From positions 1-48,096 of the forward strand of contig JARHYC010000031.1 in NCBI GenBank assembly GCA_029264955.1: a stretch of DNA of 48,096 nucleotides. Direction: 5' to 3'. Every line of letters starts with the position of its first letter. Within the stretch, counting starts at the first letter, position 1. The DNA comes from Faecalibacterium sp. (lineage in GTDB: Bacteria > Bacillota > Clostridia > Oscillospirales > Ruminococcaceae). The position numbers and the translations under genes are program-made. This document shows positions 1 to 8,221 of the stretch, piece by piece. The notes beneath the pieces were generated by a model that did not search any database, had not been told where the DNA came from, and was given only the letters and a program-made list of their open reading frames with translations.

Positions 1-257
1 TCACGTTCGTCACTGGTGCCAACACCAATCGCCAAGGCTGTGAAAAGATTTTTGCGTGGTACATAAGCAACACCGTTAGCGATAAATGTGCCATCATCCC
101 GCCAGTACCAAGCATCACCATCAGATAAATCTGGGAATTGTGAAGGCCGGCTTCGCAGAGAGAGAAAACCACTCCCGATAATAGTGCCAATTATAATGAT
201 AAGAACTAAAATCAAGCATGAAAAGAATAGTCCAATGCCTTTAACAAATTTTTTCAT
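1..257 (-). CDS. Membrane-anchored protein, N-terminal part, possibly LCP (LytR-CpsA-Psr) family
   Basis: An open frame starts with ATG at 257 and runs off the left window edge, giving 85 residues. It begins with a short basic stretch and a strong hydrophobic segment (about residues 8-33), so it is a type II or signal-anchored membrane protein. The later part (NGVAYVPRKNLFTALAIGVG) resembles the region where LCP-family proteins begin their catalytic domain in Clostridia, but the catalytic Asp/Arg region lies outside the window. The start overlaps the end of the sortase gene by 17 nt in another frame, so the two are translationally coupled and probably one operon. LCP proteins attach glycopolymers to peptidoglycan, which would suit a sortase neighbour. 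The gene itself is well supported; the family call is tentative. Confidence 0.6.
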   Translation of the reverse strand, partial: MKKFVKGIGLFFSCLILVLIIIIGTIIGSGFLSLRSRPSQFPDLSDGDAWYWRDDGTFIANGVAYVPRKNLFTALAIGVGTSDER

Positions 258-1032
258 CCGTCATAACTCCTACTACAAGATAGCGCAGGTGACTTCGCCC
301 ACCTGTGGCACAAGTACTTAAAACAATCAGCCGGCTGTCATCAGCAATAAAGAGAGAATCGTCAAAGTTTCCATTTGCTGTGCGTAACGATTCAATAAAG
401 TCCTCTTTTTGCACAGGATCGGAGAAATCATATAACGCAGGAAGCAGCGCATCTTGATAGTTGGTGGCTGCTATAATGGAATAGGTACGAATAGCATTTG
501 GTGTATAAACAGTAATTGTACGGTTTTTCGGGTCTGCAAAAAAATCGGGGTTTTCATAATCATGTAATGAACCAAACATGCTGTCATCTTTCATGTTATG
601 GCCATACAGAACTGTACATGGTGCAGAAAAATCTTGTGGGGTGTCATTTCGTGTGTAAATAGCACCGCAGCGAGCAGATGACCTATCAAATGAATGACTC
701 AAGTAGTAGTCGGTTTCCTCAGCATTTTGCAGAATAGGATAGTCCACTAAAGTTCCTGGTATTTGAATCCAAGCATATGCGTCATCGTTACTTTCCTGCA
801 GGGCATCAAAGTCGATGGGAATATCCAAAATGACAGGTTCAGGAGAAGCGATTGCTTGTGTAGGCGCTGGTGTAGCTGTAACGGCCCCTTTCAACTTGTT
901 GTACTTATGCTGATGCCAGAGTGAAATTCCACAATAGATACCGATTCCAATCAGACTTAAAGAAAATATACAACAAAAAATCCTGTGGACTTTGCTACTC
1001 TTTTTGATGTGTTTATTGGGTCCTTTTGCCAT
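241..1032 (-). CDS. srtB: Class B sortase
   Basis: The 263-residue protein has a cytoplasmic basic N terminus, one membrane segment (about residues 17-39), a linker rich in Thr/Ala/Pro, and a sortase domain from about residue 75. The catalytic triad is visible: His145 in LYGHNMKDDSMFGSL, Cys241 in VLSTC and Arg250 in HLRYLVVG. The GHNMKDDSMF form and the long insertion before the TLSTC-like motif are typical of class B sortases of Firmicutes. It is a membrane-bound transpeptidase that cleaves a sorting signal and links a surface protein to the cell wall or assembles it. No substrate with a recognisable sorting signal is in the window. GAGGT lies 7 nt before the ATG. It is followed by a coupled LCP-like gene. 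Confidence 0.93.
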   Translation of the reverse strand: MAKGPNKHIKKSSKVHRIFCCIFSLSLIGIGIYCGISLWHQHKYNKLKGAVTATPAPTQAIASPEPVILDIPIDFDALQESNDDAYAWIQIPGTLVDYPILQNAEETDYYLSHSFDRSSARCGAIYTRNDTPQDFSAPCTVLYGHNMKDDSMFGSLHDYENPDFFADPKNRTITVYTPNAIRTYSIIAATNYQDALLPALYDFSDPVQKEDFIESLRTANGNFDDSLFIADDSRLIVLSTCATGGRSHLRYLVVGVMTDEKIC

Positions 1033-1481
1033 ATAAATACCTCAACAGAAGTTGCTTGTGAGAGACTGGGAGAAATGCAAATGTCCTTTTTAATCAACTC
1101 TAAAAATAGAAATGAATAATCGTTAACAAAAGGTTTTGCAAAGAAGGACTATATGATTTCTAGTAACACGTGTTGGGCAGTTATCTTTTGTATAAATAAA
1201 AGATAACTTGGGAAAAATTTGAGAAAAGATGAATTTCTTATCTAATAAGAGCACTCTGATAATGGTTTATCAATATAAAAAATGGTATATTATACTAATC
1301 ATTTTCACTTTTGTGAAAGATTGATGAAATTGTGAAAGTCTGAACGAAATGATTGTGATAGAAGGCAAGAAAAATTGTAAAGAGAATGACTTTGTTAACA
1401 GTTAATTCATACTAATGTGGTATGCTTTTAGTTGCTTAGAAAAGAGAGTCTAAGTAGAAAAGTATTATGTTGGAGGTTCCC
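1033..1481. promoter_or_regulatory. Divergent intergenic region between srtB and the lipoprotein gene
   Basis: This AT-rich 449-bp region holds no convincing gene. For the rightward gene an extended -10 (TGGTATGCT, 1419-1427) lies about 55 bp before the start. A second -10-like TATACT at 1291-1296 is followed by an inverted repeat TTTCAC-tttt-GTGAAA at 1303-1318. The motif TTGTGAAAG occurs at 1311-1319 and again at 1330-1338. A clear leftward promoter for srtB was not found. The promoter and operator readings are by eye only. Confidence 0.35.
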
Positions 1482-1922
1482 ATGAAAAAGAAAATGTTTG
1501 TAGCAGTGGCTGCTGTATTGGCAATTAGTATGTTGGCTGGTTGTGGTGCTTCTTCTAAGAGTAACACAAACTCTGAAAATAGCTCTTCTATTGCACAAAC
1601 TGGTGAACAGACTGCCACTTACAATGTGGTTAACACTACCGGTGAGACCGTTACCGAGCTGTATCTGTACAAGGCAGGCTCTGAGGATAAGGGCGAGAAC
1701 CGTGCAAACGCCGGCTTGGCAGCAGACGCTTCTGTTGTTCTGACGGATACTGCAGCAGCAGACGAAGTAGAAGGCATCACTTACGTTCTGGAGTTCACCA
1801 CCGAGAGTGGTGCAACCCAGAAGTTTGAGACTCTGAACTTCGAAGAGGTTAATATCGAGTTACTGAGTGTTGACGCAGCTGCTGGTGCAACCCCCATCGT
1901 ATTTGGTGCACTGCAGAAGTAA
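1482..1922 (+). CDS. Small secreted lipoprotein of unknown function
   Basis: The 146-residue protein starts at the second ATG of the frame (1482), because GGAGG at 1472-1476 sits 5 nt before it; the ATG at 1467 would precede this site. It has a lipoprotein signal: KKK, a hydrophobic stretch and the lipobox LAGC with Cys21. A Ser/Asn/Thr-rich linker to about residue 45 follows, then an acidic, probably beta-rich domain of about 100 residues with no Cys or obvious catalytic residues (YNVVNTTGETVTELYLYKAG). I do not recognise a named family. It is expected to be anchored outside the membrane. It stands alone, with a strong terminator behind it. Confidence 0.85.
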   Translation: MKKKMFVAVAAVLAISMLAGCGASSKSNTNSENSSSIAQTGEQTATYNVVNTTGETVTELYLYKAGSEDKGENRANAGLAADASVVLTDTAAADEVEGITYVLEFTTESGATQKFETLNFEEVNIELLSVDAAAGATPIVFGALQK

Positions 1923-1948
1923 TCCCTGGCATTTCTTACTCATTATCA

Positions 1949-1982
1949 GCCCCCCGCAAACTTGATCAAGTTTGCGGGGGGC
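1949..1982 (+). terminator. Terminator of the lipoprotein gene
   Basis: A perfect 34-nt palindrome (two 17-nt arms, GC-rich outer part) lies 27 nt after the stop codon. The following run is TTCTTGATT, which is only moderately T-rich, but the hairpin is very stable. Confidence 0.8.
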
Positions 1983-1999
1983 TTCTTGATTCAGAATAT

Positions 2000-2037
2000 A
2001 AAAAAGCGTACCGCCTTTGCAGACGATACGCTTTTTT
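2000..2037 (-). terminator. Terminator of the M18 aminopeptidase operon
   Basis: Arms AAAAAAGCGTA (2000-2010) and TACGCTTTTTT (2027-2037) form a hairpin with A/T tails on both sides, just downstream of the minus-strand stop at 2058. It could work in both directions. Confidence 0.8.
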
Positions 2038-2057
2038 TGACAAAATGCAGTTTAAGA

Positions 2058-3458
2058 TTACGCCTTTGCGTTGTTGAAAGCAGACAGAGTCTTGTATAGC
2101 ATCAGAATGTCGATCTTGTGGGTCAGCTCGAAGGGAGAGTGCATAGACAACACAGGTACACCAATGTCCAGGGTGTCAATGCCGCGGTTTGCAACATACA
2201 TAGCGATGGTGCCGCCGCCGCCCAGGTCGATACGGCCCATTTCGCCGATCTGCCATGCGATGTCAGCTTCGTCACACAGACCGGTTACATAAGCAACCAG
2301 CTCTGCACAAGCGTCGCTGGTGCCGCCCTTGCCGCGAGAACCAGTGTACTTAGCGAAAGCAACGCCGCGACCTGCATAAGTAGCATTGGCAGCTTCGAAA
2401 GCACTGTTCCAGGTGGGGTCGTAAGCTGCGGTAACGTCTGCAGACAGGCACTTACTTGCCTGGCAAGCGCGGATGTAATCAGCACCCTGCATACGGCACA
2501 GTTGCTGCAGGAAGTGGAAAGCGTAATCGCTCTGCATACCGGTGACGCCTTCGCTGCCGATCTCTTCCTTATCTGTCAGAACGCAGACAGTGGTGAAGGT
2601 GGGGTTCTTGCAAGCAATTTCAGCCATCAGTGCGGGGTAAGCTTCAACGCGGTCATCCTGACCGTATGCGCCGATCAGAGCGCGGTCAAAGCCAACATCG
2701 CGAGCCTTACCAGCAGGAACGATTTCGATTTCAGCGCGGTTGAAATCACGCTCAACGATGCCGTACTTCTGGTTCAGCAGAATCATGGTGTTCAGTTTGA
2801 CACCTTCCTTAACGGATTCGTCGGTGACGCACTCGCTGCCAATGACAACGTTCAGTTCTTCGCCCTTGATGCCCTCGGACAGCTTACGCTCGTTCTGCTC
2901 AGCGCCCAAGTGAGGCAGCAGATCGGTGATGCAGAATACGGGGTCGCTCTCGTCCTCGCCGATGCAGACCTTAATGGTCTCACCGTTGGGCTTGCAGAAC
3001 ACGCCATGGATAGCCAGAGGCATGGTACCCCACTGATACTTGCGGATGCCGCCGTAGTAGTGAGTCTTCAGCAGGCTGAAGTGATCCTGCTCATACAGGG
3101 GATTCGGCTTCAGATCCAAGCGGGGGACATCGATATGAGCAATATTCAGGCGGAAGCCTTTCTCCATGCTCTCAGAACCGATAGTAGCAGCAACAACGCA
3201 CTTAGCGCGGTTGATGAAGTAAATCTTGTCACCGGGCTTGTAGGTTGCAGCATCATCGAACAGCTGGTAGCCTGCCTCAATTAGCATCTTTTCGCTGATT
3301 TCAGCAACTTCACGTTCGGTTTTGCCGTTGTCCAGGAACTTCTTGTAACCTTCACAGAAAGCGTTTGCTTCTTCCAACAGAGCCTTGTTCTTGTCAGTGG
3401 GATATTCCGGCTTGAACAGCAACTCTTTGGAAAGGGTTTCCATGTTTTTTTCAGACAT
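2058..3458 (-). CDS. apeA: M18 family aminopeptidase
   Basis: The 466-residue protein matches the aspartyl-aminopeptidase (M18) family, cytosolic di-zinc enzymes that remove N-terminal residues from peptides. Predicted metal ligands and catalytic residues are visible: His108 (IAHIDVPR), Asp268/269 (GQDDRVEAYP), Glu298/299 (TDKEEIGSEG), Asp341 (SADVTAAYDP) and His440 (SMHSPFELTHKIDI). The length fits the bacterial branch of the family. GGAAGGAG lies 7 nt before the ATG and is inside the end of the upstream transglycosylase gene, whose stop is 3 nt away. It is the last gene of a minus-strand operon. It is most likely a housekeeping peptidase; substrate preference cannot be read from the sequence. 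Confidence 0.93.
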   Translation of the reverse strand: MSEKNMETLSKELLFKPEYPTDKNKALLEEANAFCEGYKKFLDNGKTEREVAEISEKMLIEAGYQLFDDAATYKPGDKIYFINRAKCVVAATIGSESMEKGFRLNIAHIDVPRLDLKPNPLYEQDHFSLLKTHYYGGIRKYQWGTMPLAIHGVFCKPNGETIKVCIGEDESDPVFCITDLLPHLGAEQNERKLSEGIKGEELNVVIGSECVTDESVKEGVKLNTMILLNQKYGIVERDFNRAEIEIVPAGKARDVGFDRALIGAYGQDDRVEAYPALMAEIACKNPTFTTVCVLTDKEEIGSEGVTGMQSDYAFHFLQQLCRMQGADYIRACQASKCLSADVTAAYDPTWNSAFEAANATYAGRGVAFAKYTGSRGKGGTSDACAELVAYVTGLCDEADIAWQIGEMGRIDLGGGGTIAMYVANRGIDTLDIGVPVLSMHSPFELTHKIDILMLYKTLSAFNNAKA

Positions 3459-3461
3459 AAG

Positions 3462-4037
3462 TTATTCTCCTTCCGGGCGATAAATCTCTTGATATTTCGC
3501 ATAAGCGCGAGAGATTTTGGCCACATAATGATTCATTTGTGTATATGGAAAAACGTCGAGCGTCTTGCCATCCTTGGAATAGGCTTCGTCAGCCAAAAGT
3601 TTATCTACCGTTCCCCAGCCACTGTGATAAGAAGCGGCTGCCGTAGCAATATCGCCATTATAACGGTCGAGGCTTCGGCTGAGATAATAAGTGCCGAACT
3701 GAATACAGGTTTCAGGATCATACAAATCTTCAAAGACCACCGATTCTTCGGCACCAACACGAGGTTTGAGCCAGTCAAAGGTAATTTCTGTAATTTGCAT
3801 GAGCCCGCGCGCATCTACATTGGATTGCGCCTGTGGGTCAAAGCTACTTTCAGTTTTGATGAAAGAATATACCAAAAGCGGATCTAAGTTATACTGAGCG
3901 GCATATTCCGTTACAATATCTTTGTAAGGGGTGGGGTAGAGTTGTTCCAAGATGCGCTGTTTAATTGTCGGGGCATATGCCATACCGAGAAATACAAGTA
4001 GCGCAATGAGAAACAAAGCAATCAGTTTTTTTCGCAT
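3462..4037 (-). CDS. Lytic transglycosylase, SLT domain
   Basis: The 191-residue protein has an N-terminal membrane anchor or signal (residues 4-21) and a soluble lytic transglycosylase domain from about residue 38. The catalytic glutamate is Glu63 in FIKTESSFDP, followed by the family motifs ARGLMQIT (about 77-83) and YHSGWGTV near 136-143. It should cleave glycan strands of peptidoglycan outside the membrane. YHSGWG replaces the more usual YNxGxG, which is a mild variant. It sits 10 nt after coaE and 3 nt before the aminopeptidase gene, so it belongs to the operon. Confidence 0.9.
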   Translation of the reverse strand: MRKKLIALFLIALLVFLGMAYAPTIKQRILEQLYPTPYKDIVTEYAAQYNLDPLLVYSFIKTESSFDPQAQSNVDARGLMQITEITFDWLKPRVGAEESVVFEDLYDPETCIQFGTYYLSRSLDRYNGDIATAAASYHSGWGTVDKLLADEAYSKDGKTLDVFPYTQMNHYVAKISRAYAKYQEIYRPEGE

Positions 4038-4047
4038 CGGACTCCTT

Positions 4048-4635
4048 TCACAGCAGGGGCAGAAGGTTCTGTACCTGCTGAATCAGATCTTCAGGGGTAT
4101 GGTTGTTTTCTAAAATGTAGGATGCTTTTGCCCGCAATGTTGCTTCGGGTGTCTGCGCATTTAAGCGGCGCTGTGCCATTTCCGGACTGATTCCGTCCCG
4201 GCGGCAGATGCGCTCCACGGATGTTTGAAACGGTGCGGTGACCAGAATCAGTGTATCACAGTAGGCTTCAAATATACTGCCGACCAGTACAGCACCATCC
4301 ATGAAAAATAAGGAAGCGCCTTTTTGCGCAGCTGTGTCCCGCATCGCGAGGGTGCGCTGCAAAATTTCTGGGTGGGTGATGCTGGTCAGCAGCTTTGTAC
4401 CCTCTGGGGTAGCAAAAGCGCGATTCGCCAGCAGATGCCGCTGCAAGGTGCCGTCTGGATTCAAAATGTCGGCGCCAAAGGCATCCGCCAGTTGCTGCAG
4501 ACAAGGAGATCCCGGAGCCATGATTTCCCTCGCGATTTGATCCGTGTCAGCCAAAGGATAGCCAAGCTGTGTCAGGTAGGCGGAAACCGTAGATTTTCCG
4601 CAGCCGGAGCGTCCGGTAATACCGATGGTTCTCAT
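4048..4635 (-). CDS. coaE: Dephospho-CoA kinase
   Basis: The 195-residue cytosolic enzyme performs the last step of coenzyme A synthesis, phosphorylating the 3'-OH of dephospho-CoA with ATP. The P-loop GRSGCGKST is at residues 8-16, and the family motif DTDQIAREI follows near residue 30. The middle part (HPEIL, then FFMDGAVLVGS in place of the usual DVPLL segment) and the C-terminal LNAQ segment fit CoaE. Its ATG overlaps the stop of the upstream tsaC gene by 4 nt, a typical coupling. CoaE is a little variable around the lid, but the call is secure. Confidence 0.93.
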   Translation of the reverse strand: MRTIGITGRSGCGKSTVSAYLTQLGYPLADTDQIAREIMAPGSPCLQQLADAFGADILNPDGTLQRHLLANRAFATPEGTKLLTSITHPEILQRTLAMRDTAAQKGASLFFMDGAVLVGSIFEAYCDTLILVTAPFQTSVERICRRDGISPEMAQRRLNAQTPEATLRAKASYILENNHTPEDLIQQVQNLLPLL

Positions 4636-5651
4636 AACTCAATAACCCGGAAAGCTGCTGCGCGGATAAGACGATTATACACCGCCATCGAAGCACCGTC
4701 TACTGCTGGGCAGCGTGCATATACAACACCGTCGCCCTGCTCATCCAAAGCGCGCAGGCAGCGGAACAGATGGAACGCCTGATCGTTACCATCTCCCTCT
4801 TTTCCGTAGCAGATACAAGGGAAGTCCAGCTTTTCATCCTCACCGGTGAAGCACAGGCAGGCGGGATTTTCGTCACGGTGCGCTTCCACATAGGCTTTAT
4901 ACTGGTCGAAGCTGCCTTTCAGAATGGTAATGTCGGCTTTCGGTGCGTAGTGCTTATATTTCATTCCGGGGCTGCGTGCAACCTCGCCGTCCTTCAGCTT
5001 TTCCAGAATGGCGCCGGAAATAATGACTTCTTCGCCCAGTGCAGCTTCCAGCTGCTCCAGCGTAATATGACCCGGGCGTAGCAGAACAGGGTGCTCGCCG
5101 ATAATGGAAATAACAGTGGATTCCACGCCAACCTGACAATCACCGCCATCGACAATCATGGGCAGTCGACCATCCATGTCGGCTAGAACATCACGCGCTG
5201 TGGTGGGGCTAGGGCTGCCGGACAGATTTGCAGAAGGTGCAGCCAAAGCACAGCCGCTTGCCTGAATGACTGCGCGCACCACCGGGTGGCTGGGCATACG
5301 AATGCCGACAGAATCCAAACCGGCACAGCATTCCGCGGCAACTTCTTTACCGCGAGGCATAATGATAGTAAGCGGACCGGGCCAGAAGGCGGCGGCCAGC
5401 AGTTGCGCACGCTCAGGTACTTTGCTGACCAGACCGTCCAGCATGGACATATCTGCGATATGTACAATCAAGGGATTATCCTGCGGGCGCCCTTTTGCCA
5501 CAAAAATTTTCGATACAGCTTCTCCATTGCGTGCGTCTGCCGCAATGCCGTAAACGGTTTCGGTGGGCAGACCGACAATTTCACCTTGCCGCAAAAGTTG
5601 GGCTGCCTGTTCGATGTTGGCCGTATCTGCATTACAAAAAATGGTGTTCAT
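4632..5651 (-). CDS. tsaC: L-threonylcarbamoyladenylate synthase (Sua5/YrdC family, two-domain form)
   Basis: The 339-residue protein has an N-terminal YrdC domain (residues 1-200) with LPTETVYGI at 28-36, KGRPQDNPL near 53 and SANLSGSPSPT, and a C-terminal Sua5 domain (about 225-339) after the conserved linker SPGMKYKHYAP. It makes threonylcarbamoyl-AMP from threonine, bicarbonate and ATP, the first step of the t6A37 modification of ANN-decoding tRNAs. It follows prfA by 21 nt, an arrangement common in Firmicutes, although the prmC gene often found between them is missing here. It overlaps coaE by 4 nt. Confidence 0.94.
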   Translation of the reverse strand: MNTIFCNADTANIEQAAQLLRQGEIVGLPTETVYGIAADARNGEAVSKIFVAKGRPQDNPLIVHIADMSMLDGLVSKVPERAQLLAAAFWPGPLTIIMPRGKEVAAECCAGLDSVGIRMPSHPVVRAVIQASGCALAAPSANLSGSPSPTTARDVLADMDGRLPMIVDGGDCQVGVESTVISIIGEHPVLLRPGHITLEQLEAALGEEVIISGAILEKLKDGEVARSPGMKYKHYAPKADITILKGSFDQYKAYVEAHRDENPACLCFTGEDEKLDFPCICYGKEGDGNDQAFHLFRCLRALDEQGDGVVYARCPAVDGASMAVYNRLIRAAAFRVIEL

Positions 5652-5672
5652 AGTTTGCGTTACTCCTGTGTT

Positions 5673-6761
5673 TTATACCAGCGAGGAGTTGACTTGCCCA
5701 GACTGCTTTAGCTTTTCTTGCTGTTCCCGGGTAGCCAGCTGATCGATAATGGGGTCTAATCTTCCGTCTAATACACTTTCCAAATTATGCAGCGTCAGAC
5801 CAATCCGATGGTCGGTCATGCGATCTTGCGGGAAATTGTAGGTACGGATTTTTTCACTGCGGTCGCCGGAGCCTACTTGGCTGGAGCGCGTCGCATTGAT
5901 TTGGTTTTGCTGCTCTGCCTGCTTTTGTGACAGAAGACGGCTGCGCAGGATTTCCAGAGCCTTGTCTTTATTCTGAAACTGACTGCGCTCGTTTTGGCAC
6001 TCTACCACGGTACCGGTAGGCAGGTGTGTGACACGAATAGCACTGGATGTTTTATTGACTTTCTGACCACCAGCACCAGAAGAACGGAACACATCAATGC
6101 GCAAATCCTTCGGGTCCAGATCAAAGTCTACTTCATCCGCCTGCGGCATCACGGAAACTGTTGCAGTCGAAGTATGCACACGACCCTGTGTTTCGGTTTC
6201 CGGTACACGTTGCACACGATGTACACCGCTCTCGAATTTCAGGCGGTTGTATACATTTTCGCCGTCAATGCTGCACACAGCTTCTTTGGTGCCGCCCAGC
6301 TCGGTTTCGTTGATGGAGAGAATCTCCAGATTCCAGTTGTGGTCCTGCGCGTACATAGTGTACATACGCAGCAAACTGTGAGCGAACAGTGCAGCTTCTT
6401 CACCGCCGGCTCCCGAACGAATCTCCAAAATGACGTTTTTTCCATCGCCGGCATCTTTGGGCAATAGAAGAAGTTTTAATTCTTGTTCCCAATGTGCCGT
6501 GCTTTGACGGTTTTCGCAGATTTCCTGCTGTATGATGGATTTGAAATCCGGGTCAGAAGTCTCAGCCAACAAGGCAAGAGCCTGCTCCAGATGGTCTTGT
6601 GCGGTAGCATACGCCCGGTATGCTTCCACCAGCGGCGTTAAATCGCGGTATTCTTTCATCAAGCGGCAAAACAGACGGGAGTCCGCAATGGTCTCCGGCT
6701 GGGAAAGCCGAATGGAAAGTTCATCGTAACGGTTGCTGATTGCGTGCATTTGCTCAAACAT
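5673..6761 (-). CDS. prfA: Peptide chain release factor 1
   Basis: The 362-residue protein has the RF1 architecture. The tripeptide recognising UAA/UAG is PET at residues 187-189 (RVPETETQGR), a variant of the PAT motif, and the peptidyl-tRNA hydrolysis motif GGQ is at 231-233 (SSGAGGQKVNKT). An acidic N-terminal domain of about 100 residues precedes them. AAGGAG lies 7 nt before the ATG. It is second in a minus-strand operon after a DUF951 gene. No prmC, the methyltransferase for the GGQ glutamine, is adjacent. Confidence 0.96.
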   Translation of the reverse strand: MFEQMHAISNRYDELSIRLSQPETIADSRLFCRLMKEYRDLTPLVEAYRAYATAQDHLEQALALLAETSDPDFKSIIQQEICENRQSTAHWEQELKLLLLPKDAGDGKNVILEIRSGAGGEEAALFAHSLLRMYTMYAQDHNWNLEILSINETELGGTKEAVCSIDGENVYNRLKFESGVHRVQRVPETETQGRVHTSTATVSVMPQADEVDFDLDPKDLRIDVFRSSGAGGQKVNKTSSAIRVTHLPTGTVVECQNERSQFQNKDKALEILRSRLLSQKQAEQQNQINATRSSQVGSGDRSEKIRTYNFPQDRMTDHRIGLTLHNLESVLDGRLDPIIDQLATREQQEKLKQSGQVNSSLV

Positions 6762-6805
6762 AACGATTCTCCTTGTTTTGTGATAAAGGCAAACAGAGAA
6801 AAGCG

Positions 6806-7003
6806 CTATTTCAGTTCGGCATTTTCGGAGGGAATCACTTTTTTGATGTTCTTTTCGATTTTAGCGCGAGGCAGCATGATTTCATGGCCGCATCCGTTGC
6901 AGCGGATACGAAAGTCCATGCCGACACGCAGGACGGAGAAGCTGTTAGCCCCGCAAGGGTGGCTTTTCTTGGTTTGAATGGTATCGCCAACGTGGATATC
7001 CAT
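6806..7003 (-). CDS. DUF951 family small zinc-ribbon-like protein
   Basis: The 65-residue protein (DIHVGDTIQTKKSHPCG...) matches the DUF951 family of Firmicutes, whose role is unknown. Cys17 of HPCG and Cys35, Cys38, His40 of CNGCGH could bind one metal ion. The ATG at 7003 is preferred because AAAGGA lies 9 nt upstream; a GTG at 7024 in frame has no proper site. It is the first gene of the prfA-tsaC-coaE operon, with an extended -10 promoter about 65 bp upstream. Confidence 0.9.
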   Translation of the reverse strand: MDIHVGDTIQTKKSHPCGANSFSVLRVGMDFRIRCNGCGHEIMLPRAKIEKNIKKVIPSENAELK

Positions 7004-7067
7004 GGTTCGCAATCCTTTCTGCACAATACAAATTTATATGCGCTAACAATGAAACGCATACAATAGA

Positions 7068-7077
7068 ATTATAGCAC
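7068..7077 (-). promoter_or_regulatory. Extended -10 promoter of the DUF951-prfA operon
   Basis: On the minus strand TGCTATAAT is a perfect extended -10 (7076-7068). The -35 region is poor. The start codon follows after about 65 bp. Confidence 0.55.
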
Positions 7078-7231
7078 AGACCGGGAGCGGTTAAAAGAGA
7101 AAAACGGCTTTTTACCTCAGGCGCAGAAGAAAAAACAAAGGCAAAGCAATAGAACCGGATGAAAGCACATATATATGCAGTATACCGTGCCGTATCAGCG
7201 GTCGGGAAAAAGCAGGAAGAGAGGAACAATC

Positions 7232-8155
7232 ATGCAGGAATTTCGTATGGAAGACAGTTATCGCAGCGCGGAGCATTTTAGTCTGGAGCAAATTAAAGCG
7301 GCAATCCTTTCGGGAGAAATCGTACAGGCTACAGCGCTGGCCTTTGATGCCCAGCGCCAACTTCGCTTCCGAATTGGAAATTATCAGGGTGTAATGCCTT
7401 TTGCTCAGTGTGCAGAAGGTGCAGACACCGGCAGCGTGCGGGATATTGCGGTTCTGACGCGCGTGGGCCGCGCAACTTGTTTTGTGATCTTGGGTTTCCA
7501 ACAGGGGGCGAAAGGTGAACAGCAGCTGTTACTTTCCCGTGCAGATGCACAGCGCAGATGCCGTGAGGTTTATTTGAATCACCTGCGCCCTGGTGATGTG
7601 GTAGAAGCCGTGGTGACCCATGTGGAGCCGTTTGGCGCATTTTGTGATGTAGGCTGTGGCATCAATGCTCTGCTGCCCATTGACTGCCTGTCGGTAAGCC
7701 GCATTTCCTCGCCGTTGGACCGTGTAGCGGTAGGGCAGCATATCTATTGTGTGATTAAGAGTCGGGATGCACAGGATCGATTTGTCTTAACTCTGCGGGA
7801 ACTGCTTGGTACTTGGGCAGAAAATGCCGCGAACTTCTCAATTGGTGAAACGGTAGTGGGGATCGTGCGCAGTGTGGAAAGCTATGGTACGTTTATCGAG
7901 CTTGCGCCCAATCTGGCAGGCCTTGCGGAATCCTGCCCGGCATTGCAGCCCGGTCAGCCTGTGAGCGTATACATCAAGAACATTTTGCCGGAAAAGATGA
8001 AAATTAAACTGGTGATTGTGAATCGAAATCTGGAAAAGAAGATTCGCTTCGATTTGCGCTATACCCAGACTGACGGACAAATTGATCAGTGGGTCTACTC
8101 CACGCCGGAAAGCGGCAAAAAGATTGAGACAGACTTCTCTGCCGTAGTCTTGTAA
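7232..8155 (+). CDS. S1 RNA-binding domain protein (RpsA-like, three S1 repeats)
   Basis: The 307-residue protein appears to hold three S1-type OB folds: a divergent one at about 26-105, a clear one at 118-190 (LRPGDVVEAVVTHVEPFGAF) and another at 203-265 (IGETVVGIVRSVESYGTFIEL). Bacterial S1-domain proteins bind mRNA at the ribosome or act in RNA decay. The short form seen here is common in Clostridia and often annotated as 30S protein S1. The ATG at 7232 is chosen because GAGGA lies 6 nt upstream; an upstream in-frame start at 7175 has no such site. A promoter for the next gene overlaps its stop codon. Confidence 0.85.
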   Translation: MQEFRMEDSYRSAEHFSLEQIKAAILSGEIVQATALAFDAQRQLRFRIGNYQGVMPFAQCAEGADTGSVRDIAVLTRVGRATCFVILGFQQGAKGEQQLLLSRADAQRRCREVYLNHLRPGDVVEAVVTHVEPFGAFCDVGCGINALLPIDCLSVSRISSPLDRVAVGQHIYCVIKSRDAQDRFVLTLRELLGTWAENAANFSIGETVVGIVRSVESYGTFIELAPNLAGLAESCPALQPGQPVSVYIKNILPEKMKIKLVIVNRNLEKKIRFDLRYTQTDGQIDQWVYSTPESGKKIETDFSAVVL

Positions 8156-8178
8156 CTTTGGTAAGAACCCTTTATAAT
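8150..8178 (+). promoter_or_regulatory. Promoter of the DUF4364 gene
   Basis: TTGTAA (8150-8155), a 17-bp spacer and TATAAT (8173-8178) form a near-consensus SigA promoter. The -35 overlaps the stop codon of the S1-domain gene. Confidence 0.75.
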
Positions 8179-8221
8179 AGAAGAGTAAATACCGGATCCA
8201 GTTGTAAAGGGGGAAGGAACG

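Noticed and set aside
2118-3284. A 388-codon plus-strand open frame opposite the M18 aminopeptidase gene.
   Set aside because: It mirrors the complement of a clear M18 gene, has no family features and no ribosome site; long antisense frames are common opposite such genes.
7112-7501. Minus-strand frames overlapping the S1-domain gene start.
   Set aside because: They are antisense to a supported S1-domain protein and have no motif.
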